Shown: positions 1 to 11,587 of the stretch, one piece after another
Numbering within the stretch: position 1 is the stretch's first letter
How the letters are laid out: the number at the start of each line of letters is the position of its first letter
Source of the DNA: Pempheris klunzingeri
Taxonomy: Eukaryota > Chordata > Actinopteri > Acropomatiformes > Pempheridae
Direction of reading: 5' to 3'
DNA: 64,000 nt
Assembly (NCBI RefSeq): GCF_042242105.1
Contig: NC_092020.1
Span: 7,074,501-7,138,500 of the forward strand
Translations under genes and position numbers: made by a program
The notes under the pieces: model-generated
What the model saw: the letters and a program-made list of their open reading frames with translations, nothing else
Databases searched by the model: none
What the model was told of the DNA's origin: nothing

Positions 1-270
1 TCACGAGACTCCTGGCTAGGGAGACAAGCGACAAGCTGTCACTGTGTGCATGTGTGTTTGTCAGCGTATGAGAAGCTCTTCTTAATTAGCAAGCTATCCT
101 GATGACAACAGACTAGGGTCAAACTGTGCTGGGCTGGGAGAGCGTGTGTGTGGGTGTTAAGGAGCATCGTTTGACTTCTCTCCTTCATGACATGTCTGAG
201 AGCTGAAAACACTCCCTAATCACTTCGGAGACACACACCCCGCCACCACCGTCACCAGGAAATAGATGCG

Positions 271-312
271 CACGCACACACACACACACACACACACATA
301 CACACACACACA
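271..312. repeat. (CA)n microsatellite
   Basis: Interrupted CA dinucleotide tract of about 40 bases. Similar shorter CA/GT tracts occur near 2755-2786, 7511-7538, 9938-9957 and 10149-10174. Confidence 0.9.
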
Positions 313-975
313 GTTCATGGTGCGTGTTGATGGATTGAACCCAGGCCAGGCAGAGTATAGCTGCTCTCCCCTTTTTGTTTCCTGTTTGTTGAACAGATGC
401 CTCATAATGACACACACAGACAAAACCTGGAGCTGCTCCATTTAAAATCAACAGGAAAGACCCTTTGTGGATTCAGTGCATGTTCCCTTAAATGATGACT
501 CGTTGCGACAAGGCTTTTAATTGCAGGAAAATTAGAGCAATCAAACAAATGATGGAACAGTTTTCACAGCAGAAATAACCCGTCTAACCTTGAACACATT
601 AGCTCTGTCCTATCAGTCGTCTAGCTCTCTGCTCTCTTTTCATCCCATTGAGTGAGGCTCCTACATTTGGCCATAAAAAGCTGCGGGGCTGTGGAGTGGC
701 CTGGAGGTAGATCCTTTAATTAATAATCATAAGGTTGTGGACTGCAGGGGAGGCCATTTTTCAGCTGTGTATCACGTTTTAAGTGGTTAAGTGCATATGA
801 TATAATGATGTCGTAGTGTGCCTTCAGTGGTGGTGACTGGAGAAGAGGTCAGCTCACCGAGTGGATCATCCTGATAAAGGACTGCAGCTGGGCTTTAAGC
901 CAACTACTAGAAGTGGCTTCATGCAATAGTTAAATCTGATGAGCAAGTAGAGTTTTAGGGTGTTGCCATACAGAG

Positions 976-1020
976 AGGCTGTGGCTCAGGTGGAGTGGGT
1001 CGTCGTGGTTCGATCCCCCA
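976..1020 (+). mobile_element. tRNA-derived SINE head (fragment)
   Basis: A box-like TGGCTCAGGTGG (982-993) is followed 14 bases later by a B box GGTTCGATCCC (1007-1017), the internal RNA polymerase III promoter layout of a tRNA. No full cloverleaf can be drawn and the sequence continues as non-tRNA DNA, so a tRNA-derived SINE is more likely than a tRNA gene. Confidence 0.55.
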
Positions 1021-2753
1021 GATAAAATTGGACTCATTCCTTCATTTTCATACTTGTTGCTATTCATTTGGGCAGGTGTGAGCACAGTAATCACCCTTGG
1101 GTGCAGACCAAAACAACCACACAGCGACCCTTTAGAGGGATCACAAGCAAGTTTGAGTTAGCAGGGCATGCTAACTGTTGCACCAAGGAGCCATGCTAAC
1201 CTGCGTAACAATGACCCTCAGGACCTTCCTCCGGTATTTAATTCACACATCTCCCCAATAAGCGGAGCGAATGTTCCGCAAGTGGTTAGTGGCGATGCAT
1301 TTTGGTTCTCTTGAATTTTCCCAGTGTGAAAAGAAACTAAAGCGAAGGGGAAAAACACTCCATAATCCAAGAATATAAACTCATCAACTGATTCAGACCA
1401 AAGCAAACAAACTCCAGGTGTGAAAAAAAACACCCTTGATGTCCAATAGGGGCCACGAATCTAACCAGAAACACTGTTCAAAATGTACTCAAACTACGCA
1501 GAAGCTTCTCATCAGCTCGTCTATAAAAACAACCAGCCATTAATATGATCACGCAGAAATGCTTCTTAATGAGACGCTTGTTGTCTCCACATAAATCCAG
1601 AGCTCTGCAGAAATAACACATTTGCAACTTCTTGGCAAAGCATTTGACTGACAGTACAGCGATGTGGTAAAGACAGTAATGGGGGGCTGTAATGACTCTT
1701 TTTAACCTCTATAAACTGCTTTTGTTGTTAAATGGTGAAAATTAAATCCCAAAACAGTAAAGAGTTATTTCTCATTTTTTAGGTTCACAAATTGATACAG
1801 ATAGAAATTTCAGTGTTGGAATTTTTGTGGTTTATATTCCCCAATAAGTCTTCAGTACGCAGTTACTTTGATTCAATTAATTATCTTAAGATTATTTTTG
1901 GCTCTGCTTGGTTTCCATATTCCAGACTCTGTGGGTGGGAAACGGTCCTTGTGCTGGTTCTCCAGGTTTCCATCACGCATGCATGGCCAGTATAAAAGTG
2001 ATTTCCTTTCCCCATCTTTAGTCGGCATGAAATATGACCAACACTAGCTGTCACTAAGGAATGAAAACAACCTGACCAATATTAATCAATACCCCCCCCC
2101 AAAAAAAAAAAACTTTTCCATTTTCTGTTAGACGTACCATATATCAGACAGCTTATTTATCTGCGTGAAGCAAATGTGTGGAAACAAACCCAATTCAGAC
2201 ATTTCAAAAGTTTGGTGTTGTGCAGCTTGGCAGTCGCAGCTCGAGTGCCGTTGGCCGTCTCTCCTGCCAACTGCCGCCCGCCTGTGTCTTTGAGTACGCA
2301 GCAGCCCCGCTCGCGCTGACGCCCCTTCTGCTGTCATTATTTAGCTACTTAACACCATAAAGAGATACAGAATAAAAAAAAAAGAGAATGGGGCCGTGAG
2401 GCTGCAGTAATGGGCTTGTAATGGACTATAAAACAGCAGTAAAATCCACACACTTACCCTCACAGGCCAAATAACACGCGCACACACACACCAGCCGTTT
2501 CTCTGTCTGCCACAAACCTCCTAAGACTATCGTAGAGCTATTCATAATGATAACAAAGGTGCAGCTGGACAATTCCACTTAAATATATTACAGAGCGAAC
2601 AATTCGTGTTTGTGTTCTGTAACGTCTACCATGTGTGTGTGAAGGTGTTCTTTCAAGAGTGGTTTTCAGCCTGCGGGAAAAAGTCAATAACAATAATACA
2701 GGAAAATAGAATAGAAGAATACAAATAGGAGTAGATACTGAAGCAGACAACAA

Positions 2754-2788
<35 letters not shown>

Positions 2789-3519
2789 GCGCTCTAGCCT
2801 TGATAAAAGACTCTTTGAGACTCTAGCCTGGGGATTAGTTTTGAGGATCGCCCCAGGTTGTTTCTTCCCCTGTGCTCCTCACTACCCTGCACAGCCTTCT
2901 CTAACACATTTATATGGCGGAGCACACGGTGAGGACGGTCATTTAACTGGTCTGGTAGTTTTTCTAGGTCCAAGCCATAACACGCTCCAAGATTACATTA
3001 TTCAAGGTTATTAGGTTTTGGGAAAAAAAAAAAAAAGACGTGGATTTTAGACTGAATATCAAAGCAATGAGAGACAAATGGACTTTTCCTGCAGTTTCTA
3101 TTTGCTTCACAGCAGAGCGTTGCCAGTGTTTCTAATCTTTTCTGATTAAAAATCAATCAACTCCTTAACACTTCCAGTAGGAGAGAAGAGGCTAAACAGA
3201 GAGCAATGGGACCAAAATGCTGGTCATTTAATTAAGACTTCCTTCTTCTCACGACCTGGAAATCCAACATCGTAATGGGTTTCTACAGTGTACCGAGACA
3301 AATTTGGTTCCTTATTCGAATCTAGTCTGCAGCCCCAAACCTGCCGGGCTCAAATACGTATATTTACATTTTTGCACAGATAGAGGACTGTTAATTTCAT
3401 CCCCCATTGCTTACATTGAAAACGTGTCAGGAAGGGATCGTCCTGAACATCCTGTATGGGCACCTATCTATTGTTCTAAGGCAGACTGGAAAAACGGTGA
3501 ACCTGTCCTTTAAGGATGC

Positions 3520-3860
3520 ACTTAGATTGTGAGTATTGGCGCAGATATTGGATCATTTCCTGTCGGTATAAAATGGCTACGTTTGAGGGATTCTGTATGC
3601 TGACTGGTAGCTTGTGTTCTCATGAATGTGATGTTAAACCTGAGATTGAGTCATGGAGGGGGGGGGGGACCAGATCACTACTGCACAGACTGTGGCTCCA
3701 AATGGCATTGCCCGTGCAACATGGCAGCGCCCGTATCCATGATATTTTGTCCTTACTGTTGCACAGTTGGAAGAAGCAGAGACACGTCGTCCATCTTTAT
3801 AACATCAAATGCGACCGCCAATCGGGAGGAACGGTTAGGGGCGACGTAACAAACAGCTTA
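3520..3860. mobile_element. Interspersed repeat fragment, unclassified
   Basis: The block with the ATGGCAGCGCCCGTATCCA phrase followed by a CGTCCATCTTTAT tail matches my recollection of a common teleost interspersed repeat. It contains two poly-G runs and two overlapping open frames (3516-3911, 3622-3849) with no recognisable protein, so I treat these as non-genic. The class is not determined. Confidence 0.4.
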
Positions 3861-4230
3861 ATGTCTCACAGCTCACGGGGGGGGGGGGCGCAAAAGCAGG
3901 AAAAGCTCTGAATTTCTGTCACTTCACCTCCTGTCTGCGGAGCTACGGGCTCAGCAGACTAAAACCTGTCGCATATCATCCTGTCTAATAACTGTCTCAT
4001 AACTCTTTTTTTTTTTTTTTTCCCCCCTCGCTTAAATAATCTTAGAGCAACCCTTGCAGTGAAGTAGAAAGAGAAAAGAAAATCTCTTTGGTGATTCAGG
4101 CCGCAGGCAAGACATCAGAGACGAGACACTCAATTTTAGTTCCACAGTAATCTCTGTGCTTCTACCTGTAATCTGTACAGTAAGACACAGGCTTGAAACT
4201 AAAGCTCTCTTGTTTCTGGAGGGCAGAATG

Positions 4231-4279
4231 CAATTTGTATGCCTTCGAACAACATGTTTGTTCGAAGGCATACAAATTG
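4231..4279. repeat. Perfect 22-bp inverted repeat, 5-nt loop
   Basis: Bases 4231-4252 and 4258-4279 are exact reverse complements separated by CATGT. A transcript from either strand would form a 22-bp stem without mismatch. See findings. Confidence 0.95.
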
Positions 4280-6526
4280 AATTTGCCGTGTGTGCGTTGT
4301 GTTTTGAGCTAATAAAGCTGACGGCACTTTGAGCTACAGGATTGATTAAGAGAGTTACTCCGTCTCCCTCATTCCGAGTCTCCCTCTCTCGTTTCCCCCC
4401 CGTCCCTTCCCTTTCTTCCCGAGTGGGAAGGGAGACGAGGCGAAGAGAGGAAGGCCGGCAGTTGTTAACCTTTATGGAGATGCCACTTTGTTGATTTTCC
4501 TCCGTGTTTCATTTTGCACGACTCAACTAATTAAAACCATCAAACACGCACTCGTGCACACACACAGCTCTGGGCGTTTCTCAGTCTGCTAATTAAAGCA
4601 TCTGTTTCTTCCTGATCTCTGCTGCTTTGGCCTCACCGCTCTCCTCTTCCACTCCACCCCTCCACCCCCCCCACGGTCCTTCCTTTAGACAGGAGCTGGT
4701 ATATCACTTGTACATCTTGATCATTTAGCCCACAGCACTTTTGCTTCTTTTCTATGAAGATGCATCGATTCAGGTTCGTAGAGGATTTACTCCTTCACCT
4801 CTCCCTCCCACCCTCGGCCGCCTCTCCTCTCCTCTCCTCCCCCGACCTGCCCTCTCGTCCCGTTTGTAAGGAGGCTCAGCCAACACTAGGGGTGACCCCC
4901 CAGCGCCACCCCGCCACAGTTTAGCGCACACATCTTGGGAGTTTGGACTCCTCGCTTCCTGAGAAGCAGGATTTGCCGTTACGGTGAATCACAGTTCAGC
5001 AGAGAAAGAAATCTCTTCTTTGATGGCGGAGGCCTTTTAGTGGCATTTCAGCAGTTTTTCTAATGAGGCATTAATATGTAATGAGTGGCAAGCACAACAG
5101 GCAGAGCTGCTAAATACACTCATGGGTAAATTGTCAGCAATTAAACAAGTTGTTTCTTAGTATTCAAAACAATACACTAGTGAGTTGAAAGCCAACTGCT
5201 AAGATGCATCCACCAGGGGTTTAGGAGCGTTTTTCTGTGTTTAATCAAAGGAGAAATATGATGAAAGAGGTTGTCAAATTGTAATGCTGACATCTATAAA
5301 AACACTAGAAATGTTCCACGTGGACAAAACTGGAATGTGACATTCCTCATGTAGCATGTGGAATTATTCTCCTGCCAGAATAAACCAAAATGTCTCTACG
5401 GACCTTGGAGCGAAGGGTAGTTGTGGGTAGCTGTGGGTCACCAAAGCTCGCTGATGAGCCAACGTGGGCACCTCCCAAATGTCAGTGACAGTGCAGGTTA
5501 AGCAAACCGACTGGTGGATCCAAATCCTGTCAGGAGAGGAGAGAGAGAGAGAAGAGAAGAGAGACCAAAGTAAACATGCTGCAGTACTTTTCTAACGTAG
5601 AACTTTTATGTTCCAGTCTTTAAAGCTGGAGCTAATGAACTTCCACTGCTGTGACTGTGATGTTCAACAAGAGTTCACACCTGTATGTAAGACGGAGGAG
5701 ACCGCAGAAAAGGGTGGGCCTAAGGGTCCCGTATGTCGCCGGCACGGTGAGGAGGGAAGTGAGCCTGAAGGGGGAAGCGTGTGATTTACCTGTGAACACT
5801 TCCCCGCTGTCACAAGAGAGAGAAAGAGAGAGATTGTGGCCAAAATGAATTTCCTTTGCCGGGTTTCCGGGCCGTCCCCTTAAGATACAGATCTTACACA
5901 TCCAGAGGGAGGTTAGAGAAGAGCCACTGCTCCCTCGCACTGAAAGGAAGCAGCTGAGGTGGTTTAAGCGTCTGATCTGGATGCCTCCCCGTGGAGGCGT
6001 TTCAGGCACTTACATATTCCATCTGGCCTGGGAACACCTTGGGATTCTTCTCGGATGAACTGGGACCCAGGGGCTACTTTACTTTACTTACCAGGTAGCG
6101 GGCTGCCTGGGAGGACTGATATTTGCAGGTGAAGGTCTTGCCTTTAGCAGTTTTAGCCTCCCTTCTTCTTGGCTGCACCTCCTCCTCCTCCTCCTCCTCC
6201 TCTTCTTCTTCTCCTGCCATGTGCTGTTGATTCCCTCTGTTCCTGTACCCCACTAGGAGAAATCCATAAATGGGCAAATAACAGATTTTACCAGCACAAA
6301 CACTTGATTTGTACTTGGATAGAAAGAAAATCTGCTGTTTTTCATAGTCTGCTGAGCAACATGGTCGAAGCAAACTATCTTTTCTGTCAAAAATCCATAA
6401 CTCTGCAGGACGCTCACTTCAACCAATCAGAGAGCCAGAATCTTGCCAATGCTCCCCTCCATCTCCCTGTGTCCCTCAATGATTTTTTTTTTTTTTCTCC
6501 AGCAACACACAAATATGCACACACTC

Positions 6527-6581
6527 TCACACACACACACACACACAAACACAGACACACACACACACACACACACACACC
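6527..6581. repeat. (CA)n microsatellite
   Basis: CA tract with a few interruptions. The long open frames over this region encode only His/Thr or Cys/Val dipeptides and are artefacts. Confidence 0.9.
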
Positions 6582-6669
6582 CTGCCGAGCAAGAGGCTCA
6601 GGGTTGGCAGACGACTGGCGCTGTCATTTGTCAGCTCCATCCCAGAGGTAACATAAGGGATAGGCCGCA

Positions 6670-6805
<136 letters not shown>

Positions 6806-6891
6806 TGAGCTAAATTGGGCGTAGCCGTGATGCTGTATGGAATGATCAAGCAATTGATCCAAAATTTAGTTTGATGCCTTCTGGCTTGAAC

Positions 6892-6987
6892 TTGAGGAGG
6901 AGGGAGGAGGAAAGGAGGAAGGGAGGAAGGGAGGGGTGAAGATGAGAAAATGGAGGGGGAAAAAGGGGGCGAGGAGAGGAGAGGCAA
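6892..6987. repeat. Polypurine (G+A) tract
   Basis: Nearly pure G/A for about 95 bases with GGAGG/GGAAG repeats, about 90 bases after the GT tract. Such mirror-like polypurine DNA can form triplexes. Confidence 0.8.
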
Positions 6988-7512
6988 AGAAACAAATAAG
7001 AAGCGAGTTTTGGAAATTTTGAAGGAGACACAGAGTGTGTGATGCACTGCAAGCGGAGTTCACAGGCTTAATCTGAATACATTTAAATACATTGTTCATC
7101 TTCTCTGTAATCGCGCTCACTGTGGCCACTGAAACGAGCCCAGTTCTGCCTCATGTGTGCGCATATGTTATCTCACAGTCTGAACTTTATTGTCTGGAGA
7201 GAGACTTTTGAATCGTGCCACTCCAGGTACTCCTGTGTAATACACTACTGCCATCCAGTGGTCAGTGGACGGCGCCGCTCGCCTTCAGTGGCGTCCTGAC
7301 ACACTGGATCTGAGAATGAAAACCAACTTCTCAGTGACACAGAACATATTTTAAAGGATGTAATATTTTCAGTTTCTATGAACTTTGGAGGAATTTGTTA
7401 TGCTTCATTAGCGCCGATATTCTCTCAACACACACTCAGCTGCACAAAGGCACTTAACCCATTAAACAAAATTTAAAAAAAAAAAACTCTTGAATACACA
7501 AACTCACTCATG

Positions 7513-7543
<31 letters not shown>

Positions 7544-8289
7544 TCACACACAAACTGTAGTGGGCAGTGCAGCCATAATACCATCCATTACGCTGTGATC
7601 TCCACTAATAGGCCTCTCCAGTGGCAGGCTAATTCAAGAGACTGATTAGCATAAGTGAGCTATGGCATTCATTAGCCTTATCAAGGATTCATAACGCTGA
7701 CCAGAATGAATGGGATCCTCTGCACGCCGTCCAAGACGAGCACTGAAGCCATTTACACAGGCTGTGTTTTCTCTCCGCTGATACTGATGCACACACACAA
7801 ACACAAACACTCAGACACGACACAGCACAGCGGCTGGATGTATTCTGTGGTATGTTTTGAGGCAGTGGGGGGCATTATTGCCTTCAGTAGGTAAATGGTG
7901 AGGAAAGTGGACCAAAATGAATCAGATGTTGACAAAAACGCTTGGCTGAAGGATGAAATTCAACCAGCGGAGTGGGCTGCGAAGAGCTAATGTCTGTCTC
8001 TTTCTGCTGACACGGAGGTTTATTAGGAAGTGGAACGTAGAAGAGGGCATAGCAGGCTTAAAGAAGCTCCATTAAGCATTTTGTTGCATACAGTAGTGGT
8101 AAATTAAAGAGATATAGTGTACATTGGCGCCTAAGTGGGCTGTAAGTGAAAGCTATATATATTCTTGATGACTCAAAACACTTGTGGACCTGAAAATGAG
8201 CTTGATTTGTGTGTTACAGCTGTAAATTCAGTATTATTTCTAACAATATGCATCTGTGATGTGAAAGGCATCAAACCCCTGAGATGGAT

Positions 8290-8720
8290 GCATGAGATGG
8301 TCCCCTTCAGCTCCACTGAGCACTTCAGCATCTTTAAGTTTTGGTTTTACAGCCCACGACCGCCTTTGGTTCCCCGTCACCGGCCTCATCAGCGCAGCTC
8401 CCAGCATGCAGGACCTGTTTTTAAAGAGGAAAAGTTCTGCTAAACCCTCTGCGCACAACCTGCAAGCAAGCAGCACACAGCAGGCGCACAGAGTTAGCAG
8501 CTATCTGTTCTAACACTGTGGTGCGTTTAGCAGCATGGAGCAGCCGGGAGCTGGAGCTGGTGGAGACCAAAATGAGCCGAACGGAGAGCGAAATGTGGCC
8601 AGAAACAAGACAAATGAATACCGACGACGCAGCTGAATGCGTAATAAGAAATGTGTCATGGCTAACAAAGCTACAAAGCGCCTTACATATGTAGTATCTG
8701 ATGGATGCATTTAAGAGTGG
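8290..8720 (-). repeat. Interspersed repeat family A, reverse copy
   Basis: Contains GCTGGTGGAGACCAAAATGAG near 8555, the reverse complement of a phrase shared with copies near 44.7, 54.35 and 55.8 kb (TTTTGGTCTCCACCAACTC type). It is one of at least five diverged copies in this window. See findings. Confidence 0.5.
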
Positions 8721-9119
8721 TATCTATGATTGTGTCCACTTGGTGTTTTATGGCTGTGCCTGTTGGTGTCTGTCTATCTAAATGAAGGATGAACTCGACA
8801 GGAGCGATTGATTTTACCTCCTTATTTGGGTACATTCCTGTACCTTTTTAACAAAGACATCAGCTGTTGAGCTAGGAAGTCAAGAAGAAGTATAAAAGAT
8901 GACCAGAGAATGGGCTCAGGAGAAGAGAGGGGACAGAGGCAGCAGATTCGGCCGGGGGTTACGCTGTCTGTTCCTACAATTGGCTGAACGTCTTCCCAGG
9001 CTTCCGTGGTGCCTGTTAGACAACTGACCTTGTTGCAATAAACCTATTTTATTCACTAAGTCGTTGTCAGCGGAAGTTTCCTTTCATCAACTGCACATCA
9101 CCGGCATCAGAAGAGATAC

Positions 9120-9500
9120 AACAAATTGAAATACATAATAAGAGTAAATAAGATCCAGGGCTTAAGATACAAACGAGATAAAATACGAGCCAGTGATCTG
9201 GCTCACAGGGAGTTAGCAGATCCCAGATATAAGCAGGAGCCAGATCATTCCAGGCTTGAAAAACAAGCAGTAAAATCTCAGTCAGTTCTAAAAACGCGCA
9301 GGAAGCCAGCGAAGGCGGCCAGGACTGGTGTTATGTGCTCTCTTCTCTTAGTGTGTGCTGAAATCCTGGCAGCAGCATTCTGTGCCAGCTTCAGTCTTTG
9401 GACGTTCCACCTGCTGATACCAGAGTAAAACGCACCGCAATAGTCGAGTCTGGGAGAGATAAAAGCACGGGTGACCTTGATAACATGTCGGCGCTTTCAG
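9120..9500. mobile_element. Interspersed repeat, LINE 3'-end-like
   Basis: Words such as GGAAGCCAGCGAAGGC, ACTGGTGTTATGTGCTC and ACGCACCGCAATAGTC resemble a widespread teleost repeat that I recall from non-LTR element 3' regions. The open frame at 9126-9428 has no recognised domain. The family assignment is from memory and uncertain. Confidence 0.4.
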
Positions 9501-10149
9501 AGGTTGCTCCGCTGCTTCCCAGAGGCCGAGAAATAGCGTTCCATTAAGAAACCTGTTCTTTCGTGGGTATTGCACTTCCATAACGCAAAGGGAACTGATA
9601 TTTATGAGTAAAATAGGTGCAATTCCTCTTAAATAATAGCTACAATTTGTCTAGGTGCCTTTTCACATGATAAAAGCTACAAGCGTGAAAAGTGGCCACT
9701 TAACATGGCTGGCTCCAGGATAGACAGCGACAGGGAAGGTGCAGCAAAAGTTTTCCCGGTCCCCTCTTGTGTTTGGAGTTGGGCTGCTGGAAAGTTAAAG
9801 ACCATAAAATTAGTTTGGAGCAATAAATCCAACCAGATGAGGGTTTTTTTGCCCGGATAATCAGTTTTTGGATGAAGTTGCTATCCATGCTATGCTGCTG
9901 TGGCCTTCCTGAGTCAGTGTAATGCTGAGTGGGATGCAGTGTGTGTGTGTGTGTGTAGGTATATTGACACTGGGGTGTCTGGTTGAGTAATGGGGGCGTA
10001 GCAGAGTTTAGATGGCTTCTATCCTCCTTCCTATCCAATGCTGGAGAAGGCCATCACTCATACAGACAGGGAGAAAGAGAGAGAGGGAGGGAGCAGAGCG
10101 AGCGACAGTGTTCATCCAGGCAGGAAAGAGAGTGTGTGAACAAGTGATA

Positions 10150-10180
<31 letters not shown>

Positions 10181-11304
10181 CACAAGCAAGAGAGCATGAA
10201 CAAGACAGAACAGAGAACAGAGCGATGGGACAAAGACGATGGAAGGAGAATAAGAAACGACTGGAAGACAGGAAGAGCTGAAAATCATATATGTGTGTGT
10301 GTGTGTAGTGAAGCCGACCATAACCTCCAACCTTCTGTCATCCATGTTTTCTCACATTTTACGGCACAATCTTAACACCGACCTGCTTCCAGGCACCGTG
10401 ACAAATGTTTTCTACGCGAGGCCTGTCGTCAGCCGCACCAATGCGAAGCTCTGAAGCCTCATTAAGCACAGCAAACACTCCAGTCTGTGCCGTCAGTGCA
10501 TCTAATCCAAACTCAGTCACCTGACCGTGCAGCAGCCACACTTTGCCGTCTAAATAAAGATTCTGGGTTGGATTTGATCGACAGCTCATCAGAAATTTTT
10601 TTTTTTGGGTGCTAATCCACATCTTGGATTTGTGCCACTGCTCTAGTTTTTTTTTTTTTTTTTTTTTTTGCTTGTAGCCTTACTAAATATGCTGCGTTTA
10701 CGTCCCAGTGGGAGAATCCAGCATCAGAGGTTTGATGGCAAACAGCTTTGTTTTCATGTAGTATATTGTCAGAAACACAGACGCAGAAGACAAATGATAA
10801 ACAACCACAGACTCTGCAGGTTTTCACTCGGTGGATGTTGCAGAACACTGGCTCCTACTGTCTTTCTATTTTGTTGGCATTTTTCCGCTTTAGTGATGCT
10901 AATAGTGGAGACGAACTAGAAAGACGAGCGAGAGAGAAAGAGAGAGAGAGAGAAGAGGACATGCAGCAAAGGGCTCAGGCCGGATTCAGACCCCATAATG
11001 TGCAATTTCCTGCACAATATTTGTGTAACGCACAACAACACAAACTAACTAACCGATCAAGGCAGCAGTAGAAAAACAAGTCCTGTGCTCTGTGACATAA
11101 AATGCTGTTTTTGTCAGTGGAGTCTGGTAGCTTTGAAGAGATATAAGCGATAGGACTGCTGTTTCTGGTCTAAACAAAAAGGATCTTTGTTTGTAGGGAT
11201 CCTGTCTGCAATGCTGTCAGACACTTTAAGTAACAGTCTGAGCCTGAACGTACTTCATTAAAAAGGATGCAAACAAGCAAACCAAACTATTTATATAATT
11301 ATAA

Positions 11305-11310
11305 TTTATT
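11305..11310 (-). terminator. Candidate cspp1 polyadenylation signal
   Basis: AATAAA on the minus strand, 278 bases after the cspp1 stop codon. This is a plausible 3' end; cleavage was not observed. Confidence 0.5.
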
Positions 11311-11587
11311 TAAGACATAATTTAGTCATTAATAAAACAGTAAATGCCCATAAAACAAGAACATGCGAGTTCTCACTCTGATATCAGACACTAACCTCAG
11401 TGTCTGATGTAAACAATGATTTAACAACAAGTACATACCCAAGTACCATCTGTCATTACTGACACATTCATCCGTCTCAAAAGCCACAAGTTAAAACCAT
11501 CCACAGCCTCATGATTCAAAGATGGAGGGGCGTCTGGGTCGGGCTGTCAGAGTTAGAAGGAACCCCCCAGTCTCGGGGGGCACGGTA

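Noticed and set aside
982-1017. tRNA gene
   Set aside because: Only the A and B boxes are present; no acceptor stem or anticodon arm can be drawn.
3304-3911. Two adjacent plus-strand open frames of 69 and 131 codons
   Set aside because: They lie in what looks like an interspersed repeat, contain poly-G slippage runs and show no domain.
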